DNA from: Sophora flavescens
Lineage: Eukaryota > Streptophyta > Magnoliopsida > Fabales > Fabaceae
Direction: 5' to 3'
DNA: 64,000 bases
NCBI GenBank assembly: GCA_030762895.1
Contig: JAUPTC010000118.1
Location: 1-64,000, forward strand
Shown: one piece after another, positions 13,401 to 24,427 of the stretch
Position numbering within the stretch: position 1 is the first letter of the stretch
How the letters are laid out: every line of letters starts with the position of its first letter
Notes under the pieces: model-generated
The model's database searches: none
Told to the model about the DNA's origin: nothing
What the model saw: the letters and a program-made list of their open reading frames with translations, nothing else
Program-made: the position numbers and the translations under genes

Positions 13401-15845
13401 AGGATGAGTGAAAAATCTGAAAATTAACAATGTTTAGCAATTAAGCCCAATTAAGCCCCATAACGTAAAAGCAAAAACAATGATTGTAAAAGTTGTCTAA
13501 TTTCCGTCTCTCTCTTGCTGGTGCGGCTGTAAACTGCTATTTATGCTTATTAATCCTAACCTAACCCTAGACCAGATTAAGGGCCTCTGAATAAGCTTTC
13601 CAACAAGGTATCATATGCCTTGATTGGGCTTAAGATGAGTAAGTTAGGCCCATTTAAGTGAAGGAACATCATTGATTGGGCACCGATCCGTGACAGAGAA
13701 CTCGGGACCCAATTTAGCCTTGATATTGGCCTAATTTGACAATTCTTGTGCAACCTGAAATTGTAGGTCTCTTCTTATCATTCTAGGGACAGCAAGATCA
13801 CCAAAATCTGATATCTATAGCTCTAGTTATGCTCTGCGCAAGGTAACAATGTTAGGATGCGTGAAAAATCTGAAAATTAACAATGTTTAGCAATTAAACC
13901 CAATAATGTAAAAGCAAAAACAATGATTGTAAAAGTTGTCTAATTTCCGTCTCTCTCTGGCTTGTGCGGCTTTAACTGCTATTTATGCTTATTAATCCTG
14001 ACCTAACCCTAGACCAAATTAAGGGCCTCTGAATAAGCTTTCCAACAAGGTATCATATGCCTTAATTGGGCTTAAGATGAGTAAGTTAGGCCCATTTAAG
14101 TGAAGGAACATCATGGACTGCGCACTGATCCGCGCCAGAGAACTCGGGACCCAATTTAGGCTTGATTTTGGCCTAATTTGACAATTCTTTAGAAACCTGA
14201 AAATTTAGGTCTCTTCCTTATCATTCTATGGATAGCAAGATCACCAAAATCAGATATATGTAGCTCGAGTTATGCTCTGTACAAGTTAACAAGGTCAGGA
14301 TGAGCGAAAAATCCGAAAATTAACAATGTTTAACAATTAAGCCCATTTAAGCAAAATAATGTAAAAGCAAAAACAATGATTTGAAAAGTTGTCTAATTTC
14401 CGTCTCTATCTGGATTGTGCGGCTGTAAACTGCTATTTATGCTTATTAATCCTGACCTACCCTAGACCAAATTAAGGGCCTCTGAATAAGCTTTCCAACA
14501 AGGTATCATATGCCTTAATTAAGCTTAAAATGAGTAAGTTAGGACCATTTAAGTGAACGAACATCATAGATGGCACTGATCGATCCGCGCCAAAGAACTC
14601 GAGGACCGAATTTAGCCTTAATTTTGGCCTAATTTGACAATTCTTGTGAACCCTAAAATTGTAGGTCTCTTCCTCATCTTTCTAGGGACAGCAAGATCAC
14701 CAAAATCCAATATCTCGTAGCTATAGTTATGCTCTGCACAAGGCAACAAGGTCAGGATGAGTGAAAAATCCGAAAATTAACAATGTTTAGAAATTAAGCT
14801 CAATCAAGCCCAATAATGTAAAAGCAAAAACAATGATTGTAAAAGTTGTCTAATTTCCGTCTGTCCGGCTTGTACGACTGTAAACTGCTATTTATGCTTA
14901 TTAATCCTCGACCTAACCGTAGACCAAATTAGGGGCCTCTGAATAAGCTTAACAACAAGGTATCATATGCATTAATTGGGCTTAAGATGAGTAAGTTAGG
15001 CCCATTTAAGTGAATGAATATCATGGACTGCACACTGATCCGCGCCAGAAAACTCGGGACCCAATTTAAAGTTGATTTTGCCCTAATTTGACAATTCTTG
15101 TGAAACCTGAAATTGTAGGTCTCTTCCTTATCTTTCTAGGGACAGCAAGATCACCAAAATCCGATATATGGAGCTCTAGTTATGCTCTGTGCAAGGCATC
15201 AAGGTCAAGATGAGTGAAAAATCCGAAAATTAGTAATTATGCCCAATTAAGCCCAGCAATGTAAAAGTAAAAACAATGATTGTAAAAGTTGTCTAATTTA
15301 CATCTCTTTCTGGCATTTGCAGCTTTAAACTTCTATTTATGCTTATTAATCCTGACCCAACCTTAGACCAAATTAAGGGTCTCTGAATACGTTTTCCAAC
15401 AAGGTATCATATGCATTAATTGGGCTTAAGAAGAGTAAGTTAGGCCCATTTAAGTGAAGGAACATCATGGACTGCGTACTAATCCGCGCCAGAGAACTAG
15501 GGACCCAATTTCGCCTTTATTTTGGCCTAATTTGACAATTCTTGTGAACCCCTGAAATTGTAGGTCTCTTCCTTATCTTTCTAGGGACAGCAAGATCACC
15601 AAAATCCGATATCTGTAGCTCTAGTTATGCTCTGCACAGGGTAACAAGGTCAGGATGAGTGAAAAATCCGAAAATTAACAATGTTTAGCAATTAAGCCCA
15701 ATAATGTAAAAGCCAAAACAATGATTGCAAAAGTTGTCTAATTTCCGTCTCTCTCTGGCTTGGGCGGCTGTAAACTGCTATTTATGTTTATTAATCCTGA
15801 CCTAACCCTAGACCAAATTAAGGGCCTCTGAATAAGCTTAACAAC
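10472..15845. repeat. Satellite higher-order block C, array 1 (10-mer plus partial second copy)
   Basis: The variant ATTAGTAATTATGCCCAATT occurs near 10745 and again near 15230, 4,485 bp apart, which is ten monomers. The same variant recurs near 49640, 54117 and 57603 in array 2. Another marker, CTTTATACGAACTTTAAGAT, lies near 11980 and recurs near 50888 and 55350. The first HOR copy is complete, and the second is cut off after about two monomers where block D begins. Confidence 0.8.
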
Positions 15846-18800
15846 AAGGTATGATATGCATTAATTGGGCTTGAGATGAGTAAGTTAGGCTCATTTAAGT
15901 GAAGGAACATCATGGACTGCGCACTGATCCGCGCCAGAGAACTCGGTACCCAATTTAGCCTTGATTTTGGCCTAATTTGAAAATTATTGTGTAACCTGAA
16001 ATTGTAGGTCTCTTCCTTCTCTTTCTAGGGACAGCAAGATCACCAAAATCTGATATCTGTAGCTCAAGTTATGCACTGCGCGAGGCAACAAGGTCAGGAT
16101 GAGTGAAAATTCCGAAAATTAACAATGTTTAGCAATCAAGCCCAATCAAGCCCAATAATGTAAAAGCAAAAACAATGTTTGTACAAGTTGTCTAATTTTC
16201 GTCTCTCTCTGGCTTGTGCGGCTGTAAACTGATATTTATGCGTATCAATCCTGACCTAACACTAGACCAAATTAAGGGCCTCTTAATAAGCTTTCCAACA
16301 AGGTATTGTAAGCCTTAATTGGGCTTAAGATGATTAAGTTAAGCCCATTTAAGTGAAGGAACATCATGGACCGCGCACTGATCCGCACCAGAGAACTCGT
16401 GACCCAATTTAGCCTTGATTTTGGCCTAATTCGACAATTCTTGTGAAACCTGAGATTGTAGGTCTCTTCCTTATCTTTCTAGGGACAGTAAGATCACCAA
16501 AATCCAATATCTGTAGCTCTAGTTATGCTCTGCGCAAGGCAACAAGGTCAGGGTGAGTGAAAAATCCGAAAATTAACAATGTTTAGCAATTAAGCCCTAT
16601 TATGTAAAAGCAAAAACAATGATTGTAAAAGTTGTCTAATTCTCGTCTCACTCTGGCTTGTGCGGCTGTAAATTGTTGTTTATGCTTATTAGTCCTGACC
16701 TAACCCTAGACCAAATTAAGGGCCTCTGAATAAGTTTTCCAACCAGGTATCATATGCCTTAATTGGGCTTAAGATGAGTAAGTTTGGCCCATTTAAGTGA
16801 AGGAGCATCATGGACTGTGCACTAATCCGTGCCAGAGAACTCGGGACATAATTTAGTCATGATTTTGGCCTAATTTGGCAATTCTTGTGACACCAGAAAT
16901 TGTAGGCCTCTTCCTTATCTTTCTAGGGACAGCAAGATCACCAAAATCCGATATCTGTAGCTCAAGTTGTGCTATGCGCAAGGCAACAAGGTCAGGAAGA
17001 GTGGAAAATCCAAAAATTAACAATGTTTAGCAATTAAGCCCAATTAAGCCCACTAATATAAAAAAAAAACAATGATTGTAAAAGTTGCCTAATTTCCATC
17101 TCTCTCTGGCTTGTGTGGCTGTAAACTGCTATTTATGCTTATTAATCATGACCAAACCGTCGACCAAATTAAGGGGCTCTGAATAATCTTTCCAACAAGG
17201 TATCATATGCCTTAATTGGGCTTAAGAAGAGTAAGTTAGCCCCATTTAAGAGAAGGAACATCATGGACTCCGCACTGATCCGTACAAGAGAACTCGGGAC
17301 AGCAAGATCACCAAAATCTGATATCTGTAGCTCTAGTTATGTTCTGTGCAAGGCAACAAGGTCAGGTTGAGTGAAAATTCCGAAAATTAACAATGTTTAG
17401 CAATTAAGCCCAATTTAGGCCAATAATGTAAAAGCAAAAACAATGTTTATAAAAGTTGTCTAATTTCCGTCTCTCTCTGACTTGTGCGGCTGTAAACGGC
17501 TATTTATACTTATTTATCCTGACCTAACCCTAGACCAAATTAAGGGCCTCTGAATAAGCTTCCCAACAAGGTATCATATGCCTTAATTGGGCTTAAAATG
17601 AGTAAGTTTGGCCCATTTAAGTGAAGGAACATCATGGACTGCGTACTGATCCGCGCCAGAGAACTCGGGACCCAATTTACCCTTGATTTTGGCCTAATTT
17701 GACAATTCTTGTGAACCCTGAAATTGTAGGTCTCTTCCTTATCTTTCTAGGGACAGCAAGATCACCAAAATCCGATATCTGTAGTTCTAGTTATGCTCGC
17801 TCGGGGCAACAAGGTCAGGATGAGAGAAAAATCCGAAAATTAACAATGTTTAGCAATTAAGCCCAATAATGTAAAAGCCAAAACAATGATTGCAAAAGTT
17901 GTCTAATTTCCGTCTCTCTCTGGCTTGTGCGGCTGTAAATTGCTATTTATGTTTTTTAATCCTGACCTAACCCTAGACCAAATTAAGGGCCTCTGAATAA
18001 GCTTAACAACAAGGTATGATATGCATTAATTGGGCTTGAGATGAGTAAGTTAGGCCCATTTAAGTGAAGGAACATCATGGATTGCGCGACCGATCCGCGC
18101 CTGCAGAACTCGGTACCCAATTTAGCCTTGATTTTGGCCTATTTTGAAAATTCTTGTGTAACCTGAAATTGTAGGTCTCTTCCTTCTCTTTCTAGGGACA
18201 GCAAGATCCCCAAAATCTGATATATGTAGCTCAAGTTATGCACTGCGCAAGGCAACAAGGTCAGGATGAGTGAAAATTCCGAAAATTAACAATGTTTAGC
18301 AATTAAGCCCAATCAAGCCCAATAATGTAAAAGCAAAAACAATGTTTGTACAAGTTGTCTAATTTTCATCACTCTCTGGCTTGTACGGCTGTAAACTGAT
18401 ATTTGTGCTTATCAATCCTGACCTAACCCTGGACCAAATTAAGGGCCTCTTAATAAGCTTTCCAACAAGGTATGGTAAGCCTTAATTGGGCTTAAGATGA
18501 GTAAGTTAAGCCCATTTAAGTGAAGGAACATCGTGGATTGCGCACTGATCCGCACCAGAGAACTCGTGACCAATTTAGCCTTGATTTTGGCCTAATTTGA
18601 AAATTCTTGTGCAACCAGAAATTGTAGGTCTCTTCCTTATCTTTCTAGGGACAGCAAGATCACCAAAATCCGATATTTGTAGCTCAAGTTATGCTCTGCG
18701 CAAGGCAACAAGGTCAGGGTGAGTGAAAAATCCGAAAATTAACAATGTTTAGCAATTAAGCCCTATTATGTAAAAGCAAAAACAATGATTGTAAAAGTTG

Positions 18801-21460
18801 TCTAATTCTCGTCTCACTCTGGCTTGTGCGGCTGTAAATTGTTGTTTATGCTTATTAGTCCTGACCTAACCCTAGACCAAATTAAGGGCCTCTGAATAAG
18901 TTTTCCAACCAGGTATCATATGCCTTAATTGGGCTTAAGATGAGTAAGTTTGGCCCATTTAAGTGAAGGAGCATCATGGACTGTGCACTAATCCGTGCCA
19001 GAGAACTCGGGACATAATTTAGTCATGATTTTGGCCTAATTTGGCAATTCTTGTGACACCAGAAATTGTAGGCCTCTTCCTTATCTTTCTAGGGACAGCA
19101 AGATCACCAAAATCCGATATCTGTAGCTCAAGTTGTGCTATGCGCAAGGCAACAAGGTCAGGAAGAGTGGAAAATCCAAAAATTAACAATGTTTAGCAAT
19201 TAAGCCCAATTAAGCCCACTAATATAAAAAAAAAACAATGATTGTAAAAGTTGCCTAATTTCCATCTCTCTCTGGCTTGTGTGGCTGTAAACTGCTATTT
19301 ATGCTTATTAATCATGACCAAACCGTCGACCAAATTAAGGGGCTCTGAATAATCTTTCCAACAAGGTATCATATGCCTTAATTGGGCTTAAGAAGAGTAA
19401 GTTAGCCCCATTTAAGAGAAGGAACATCATGGACTCCATGACCGATCCGTACAAGAGAACTCGGGACAAACAAGATCACCAAAATCTGATATCTGTAGCT
19501 CTAGTTATGTTCTGTGCAAGGCAACAAGGTCAGGTTGAGTGAAAATTCCGAAAATTAACAATGTTTAGCAATTAAGCCCAATTTAGGCCAATAATGTAAA
19601 AGCAAAAACAATGTTTATAAAAGTTGTCTAATTTCCGTCTCTCTCTGACTTGTGCGGCTGTAAACGGCTATTTATACTTATTTATCCTGACCTAACCCTA
19701 GACCAAATTAAGGGCCTCTGAATAAGCTTCCCAACAAGGTATCATATGCCTTAATTGGGCTTAAAATGAGTAAGTTTGGCCCATTTAAGTGAAGGAACAT
19801 CATGGATCTGCATCGATCTTGATCCCAGAGAGAACTCGGGACCCAATTTACCCTTGATTTTGGCCTAATTTGACAATTCTTGTGAACCCTGAAATTGTAG
19901 GTCTCTTCCTTATCTTTCTAGGGACAGCAAGATCACCAAAATCCGATATCTGTAGTTCTAGTTATGCTCTGCACAGGGCAACAAGGTCAGGATGAGAGAA
20001 AAATCCGAAAATTAACAATGTTTAGCAATTAAGCCCAATAATGTAAAAGCCAAAACAATGATTGCAAAAGTTGTCTAATTTCCGTCTCTCTCTGGCTTGT
20101 GCGGCTGTAAATTGCTATTTATGTTTTTTAATCCTGACCTAACCCTAGACCAAATTAAGGGCCTCTGAATAAGCTTAACAACAAGGTATGATATGCATTA
20201 ATTGGGCTTGAGATGAGTAAGTTAGGCCCATTTAAGTGAAGGAACATCATGGACTGCGCACTGATCCGCGCCAGAGAACTCGGTACCCAATTTAGCCTTG
20301 ATTTTGGCCTATTTTGAAAATTCTTGTGTAACCTGAAATTGTAGGTCTCTTCCTTCTCTTTCTAGGGACAGCAAGATCCCCAAAATCTGATATATGTAGC
20401 TCAAGTTATGCACTGCGCAAGGCAACAAGGTCAGGATGAGTGAAAATTCCGAAAATTAACAATGTTTAGCAATTAAGCCCAATCAAGCCCAATAATGTAA
20501 AAGCAAAAACAATGTTTGTACAAGTTGTCTAATTTTCATCACTCTCTGGCTTGTACGGCTGTAAACTGATATTTGTGCTTATCAATCCTGACCTAACCCT
20601 AGACCAAATTAAGGGCCTCTTAATAAGCTTTCCAACAAGGTATGGTAAGCCTTAATTGGGCTTAAGATGAGTAAGTTAAGCCCATTTAAGTGAAGGAACA
20701 TCGTGGATTGCGCACTGATCCGCACCAGAGAACTCGTGACCAATTTAGCCTTGATTTTGGCCTAATTTGAAAATTCTTGTGCAACCATAAATTGTAGGTC
20801 TCTTCCTTATCGTTCTAGGGACAGCAAGATCACCAAAATCCGATATTTGTAGCTCAAGTTGTGCTCTGCGCAAGGCAACAAGGTCAGGAAGAGTGAAAAA
20901 TCCCAAAATTAACAATGTTTAGCAATTAAGCCCAATTAAGCGCAATAATGTAAAAGAAAACAATGATTGTAAAATTTGTCTAATTTCCATCTCTCTCTGG
21001 CTTGTGTGGCTGTAAACTGGTATTTATGCTTATTAATCCTAACCTAACCGTCGACCAAATTAAGGGCCTCTGAATAAGCTTTCCAACAAGGTATCATATG
21101 CCTTAATTGGGCTTAAGAAGAGTAAGTTAGGCCCATTTAAGAGAAGGAACATCATGGACTCCGCACTGATCCGCGCAAGAGAACTCGGGACAACAAGATC
21201 ACCAAAATCCGATATCTGTAGCTCTAGTTATGTTCTGTGCAAGGCAACAAGGTCAGGTTGAGTGAAAATTACGAAAATTAACAATATTTAGCAATTAAGC
21301 CCAATTTAGGCCAATAATGTAAAAGCAAAAACAATGTTTATAAAAGTTGTCTAATTTCCGCCACTCTCTGACTTGTGAGGCTGTAAACGGCTATTTATGC
21401 TTATTTATCCTGACCTAACCCTAGTCCAAATTAAGGGCCTCTGAATAAGCTTCCCAACAA
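15846..21460. repeat. Satellite higher-order block D, array 1 (5-mer, 5-5-4 pattern)
   Basis: GGCTTGAGATGAGTAAGTTA recurs near 15869, 18033 and 20208, a period of about 2.17 kb (five monomers including one of 373 bp). The variant with AAGAAGAGTAAGTTAG recurs near 17222, 19390 and 21115, with spacings of about 2,168 and 1,725 bp. The third copy therefore lacks one monomer. Neighbouring copies look nearly identical over long stretches, which points to recent amplification. Confidence 0.88.
17198..17570. repeat. Short 373-bp satellite monomer (internal deletion variant)
   Basis: At 17300/17301 the sequence jumps from AACTCGGGAC directly to AGCAAGATCACC. Full monomers have about 83 bp between these two points, for example from 17667 to 17750. 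Both edges of the missing part carry GGGAC, so the variant looks like a deletion between 5-bp direct repeats. The same variant sits once per block D unit, near 19465 and 21187 in array 1 and near 59669, 61832 and 63556 in array 2. Confidence 0.85.
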
Positions 21461-22995
21461 GGTATCATATGCCTTAATTGGGCTTAAAATGAGTAAGTTT
21501 GGCCCATTTAAGTGAAGGAACATCATGGACTGCACACACCGATCAGCGCCGAGAGAACTCGGGACCCAATTTAGCCTTGATTTTTGCCTAATTTGACAAT
21601 TCTTGTGATACCTGAAATTGTAGGTCTCTTCCTTATCTTTCTAGGGACAGCAAGATCACCGAAATCCGATATCTGTAGCTCTAGTTATGCTCTGTGCAAG
21701 GCAACAAGGTCAGGATGAGTGAAAAATCCGAAAATTGACAATGTTTAGCAATTAAGCCCAATTAAGCCCAATAATGTAAAAGCAAAAACATTGATTGTAA
21801 AAGTTGTCGAATTTCCATCTCTCTCTGGCTTGTGCTGCTGTAAACTGTTATTTACGCTTATTAATCCCGACCTAACCATAGACCAAATTATGGGCCTCTG
21901 AATAAGATTTCCAACAAGGTATCATATGCCTTAATTGGGCTTAAGATGAGTAAGTTACGCCCATTTAAGTGAAGGAACATCATGGACTGCACACTGATCC
22001 GCGCCAGGGAACTCGGGACCCAATTTAGCCTTGAATTTTGCCTAATTTGACAATTCTTGTGAAACCTGAAATTGTAGGTCTCTTTCTTATCTTTCTTGGG
22101 ACAACAAGATCACAAAAATTCGATATCTGTAGCTCAAGTTATGCTCTGCACAAGCCAACAAGGTCAGGATGAGTGAAAAATCCGAAAATTAACAATGTTA
22201 AGCAATTAAGCCCAATAATGTAAAAGCAAAAACATTGATTGTAAAAGTTGTCTAATTTTCGTCTCTCTCTGGCTTGTACGGCGGTAAACTGCTATTTATG
22301 CTTATTAATCCTGCCTAATCCTATACCAAATTAAGGGCCTCTGAAAAAGCTTTCCAACAAGGTATCATATGCCTTAATTGGGCTTAAGATGAGTAAGTTA
22401 TGCCCATTCAAGTGAAGGAACATCATGGACTACGCACTGATCCGCGCCAGAGAACTCATGACCCAATTTAGCCTTGATTTTGGCCTAATTTGACAATTCT
22501 TGTGAAACGTGAAATTGTAGGTCTCTTCCTTATCTTTCTACAGACAGCAAGATCACCAAAATCCGATATCTGGAGCTCTGGTTATGCTCTGCGCAAGGCA
22601 ACTAGGTCAGGATGAGTAAAAATCCGAAAATTAACAATGTTTAGCAATTAAGCCCAATAATGTAAAAGCAAAAACATTGATTGTAAAAGTTGTCTAATTT
22701 CCGTCTCTCTCTGGCTTGTGCGGCTGTAAACTGCTATTTACGCTTATTAATCCCGACCTAACCCTAGACCAAATTAAGGGCCTCAGAATAAGCTTTCCAA
22801 CAAGGTATCATATGCCTTAATTGGGCTTAAGATGAGTAAGTTAGGCCCATTTATGTGAAGGAACATCATGGACTGCGCACAGATCCGCGCCAGAGAAATC
22901 GGGACCCAATTTAGCCTTGATTTTGCCATAATTTGACAATTCTTGTGAAACCTGAAATTGTAGGTCTCTTCCTTATCTTTCAAGGGACGGTAATG
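21461..22995. repeat. Terminal monomers of satellite array 1, cut by the retroelement
   Basis: Three full monomers (about 21461, 21917 and 22360) and the first part of a fourth (22800). The last one runs to CTTATCTTTCAAGGGACGG, which corresponds to the TCTAGGGACAG position of the consensus, and then meets TGAACACC of the 5' LTR at 22996. The final ten or so bases before the LTR deviate from the satellite consensus. Confidence 0.85.
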
Positions 22996-23433
22996 TGAAC
23001 ACCTAATTTTGTCCGGGTATCTTCTCAATTTCATTATTATTTTGAAAAGGAAAATAAAATCACTTTTGTTCATGCTTTGAGCCCAATATTTGTTTAGCCC
23101 ATGTTTGAGTCCATAGTCCAAATCCAAACAAAAAAAAAAGAGTTTCTGAATGTTAAAATAATAATTAAAAATGAAAAAAAAATTTGTTGTCTTCTATATT
23201 TTTTATTCCCACGGTGATGTCCATTTTCAAGTATGAACCAAGTGTGCTTTCTTTGGTCTTTTGGATTTGATTCCTTTTTACACAAAAATGGTGCCTAATC
23301 CTCCTGTTCTCTGCTTCCCTGAACCATCCCAGCAACAAAGCTGATTTGCCTCATTGTAGCTACACCCCAACAGTGTTGTCCCTCTCCACACAGCTGGCCA
23401 ATTGAGATGTTTGTCATTTTTCTCCCTTGATGC

Positions 23434-23442
23434 TAATATAAG
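23434..23442 (+). promoter_or_regulatory. TATA-like box in the 5' LTR
   Basis: TAATATAAG follows a region of ordinary composition and lies about 440 bp into the LTR. It is identical in the 3' LTR (31392-31400), with the same flanking GATGC and TTCACACAAC. The G-rich run about 25 bp downstream and the pyrimidine-rich leader after that fit a U3/R boundary. Start-site mapping was not possible. Confidence 0.5.
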
Positions 23443-23465
23443 TTCACACAACATAAGTAAAAAAA

Positions 23466-23503
23466 GGGGTGGGGTGGGGGGGGGGGGGGGGGGGTGGGGC
23501 GGG
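23466..23503 (+). repeat. Poly-G tract in the 5' LTR
   Basis: An almost pure guanine run of 38 bp with four non-G interruptions (T at 23470, 23475 and 23495, C at 23500). The equivalent place in the 3' LTR (about 31422-31435) has only a 7-G run and a 4-G run. It lies close to the expected transcription start and could form a G-quadruplex. Homopolymers of this length are also prone to sequencing error. Confidence 0.85.
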
Positions 23504-23879
23504 CAACAAAAAAGAACCTAGAAAGAGGGAAACGAAAAAAAAATAAGGGGAGCTTAAAAAAAATCTCAGGTTGTTCACCATACTTTCTCCCATATTTCCA
23601 TTCATCCTTCCATCTTCATCACCATCCATTCACTGCATAACCATCTCATATCATCTTCTCTATCAACTCAAGGTCCTCCTTCCTCTTCATTTACATCACC
23701 CTCCAACCATCAAAACAAACCCATCTTCAACACCTCAAACATAGCCACTCTTCCATAGCCAAACACCATATCTCCATATTCATCACTGAGAAATAAATCT
23801 CAATAACCATTACATCAACAACAACCACCACTCCATCCCAAATCAGAAATGATCAAAATAGAAAAAATACAAAAAGATC

Positions 23880-24342
23880 AAATGAATCTCAGTTCTATGC
23901 TCCGCCACGATCTCCGCATCCGCCCCACCATACGAGTCCACCATCCACACGCAGATTCGCGTGGCCTCCGTCGCCTTGAACGCATCCTAGTGCGTCTCCA
24001 CCGCCGTTCACACCTCTGCCCAGGACCACGACCTCCGCCTCAGAATCGCCGCCGTAACATACGAACGTCATGAGCAACTGCAGATCTGCGCACGTTGCCA
24101 TCTGAGTCCTCCGCCGCGAGTTACGCACGAGCCGCCGCCACCGCCGTTCGTGTCTTCTGCTCTTCGGTCGCGTCGCCGCCCTCTGTTCGCTCCGCCTCGT
24201 CGCCGCCTCCCTTCCTTGCCGTTACGAAGGGTGGATCTGCCCCTTGCCACTACCACACGAGGCCCGCCGTTCGAACCGTTGCTCGCCTCTGCTGCATCCA
24301 CCGCTGCTTCCAGTTTTCTCCTTGGCCCCCTTTTCATCGTTG
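23880..24342 (+). other. CG-rich leader segment of the 5' LTR
   Basis: This segment is rich in CCG, CGCC and GCCGCC trinucleotides in a window that is otherwise AT-rich. Small frames exist on both strands, including a 74-codon plus-strand frame at 23849-24073 with an Arg- and Pro-rich product, because stop codons are rare in CG-rich DNA. The equivalent frame in the 3' LTR (31791-32072) keeps the first part but has a different end. I read the segment as a structured RNA leader rather than a gene; a short upstream frame cannot be excluded. Confidence 0.5.
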
Positions 24343-24427
24343 GTAAGTAATGAGGGAGGCTACTGCTTGCCTTCTTATTCCTCTTTCTATTTCTTTTTGT
24401 TTTTTTTAATTATTATGTTATTTTTAG
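24343..24427 (+). other. Possible 85-nt intron inside the 5' LTR
   Basis: The donor CGTTG|GTAAGTAA at 24343 matches the plant consensus closely. It is followed by a T-rich tract (CTCTTTCTATTTCTTTTTG) and an acceptor, TTATTTTTAG, ending at 24427. The 3' LTR keeps the donor at 32162 and has TGTTTTCAG ending at 32247, giving 86 nt. In the 5' LTR an alternative acceptor, GGGTCAG, ends at 24537. Splicing is inferred from consensus sites only. Confidence 0.4.

Larger units (their letters stand above)
1131..22995. repeat. Satellite array 1, about 448-bp monomer, about 50 copies
   Basis: The segment is an uninterrupted head-to-tail array. Using AAGGTATCAT as the phase marker, monomers start near 1131, 1575, 2031, 2507, 2955, 3400, 3852, 4300, 4732, 5181, 5621, 6054, 6472, 6878, 7336, 7779, 8223, 8677, 9120, 9574, 10018, 10472, 10911, 11367, 11808, 12252, 12697, 13151, 13607, 14048, 14500, 14957, 15403, 15846, 16300, 16746, 17198, 17571, 18010, 18466, 18909, 19362, 19736, 20185, 20637, 21088, 21461, 21917, 22360 and 22800. 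Recurrent landmarks in each monomer are CATCATGGACTGCGCACTGA, TCTAGGGACAGCAAGATCAC, GTGAAAAATCCGAAAATTAA and CTAACCCTAGACCAAATTAA. Typical length is 440-458 bp; short variants are 373-418 bp. The family is not one I can name. Confidence 0.97.

Noticed and set aside
1131..22995. Regularly spaced repeats considered as a CRISPR-like array
   Set aside because: Units are 448 bp and continuous, without unique spacers, and the context is a plant retroelement.
24068..24350. Several overlapping frames on both strands in the CG-rich LTR segment
   Set aside because: Stop codons are rare in CG-rich DNA and the frames overlap on opposite strands. The 3' LTR has a 123-bp deletion through them.
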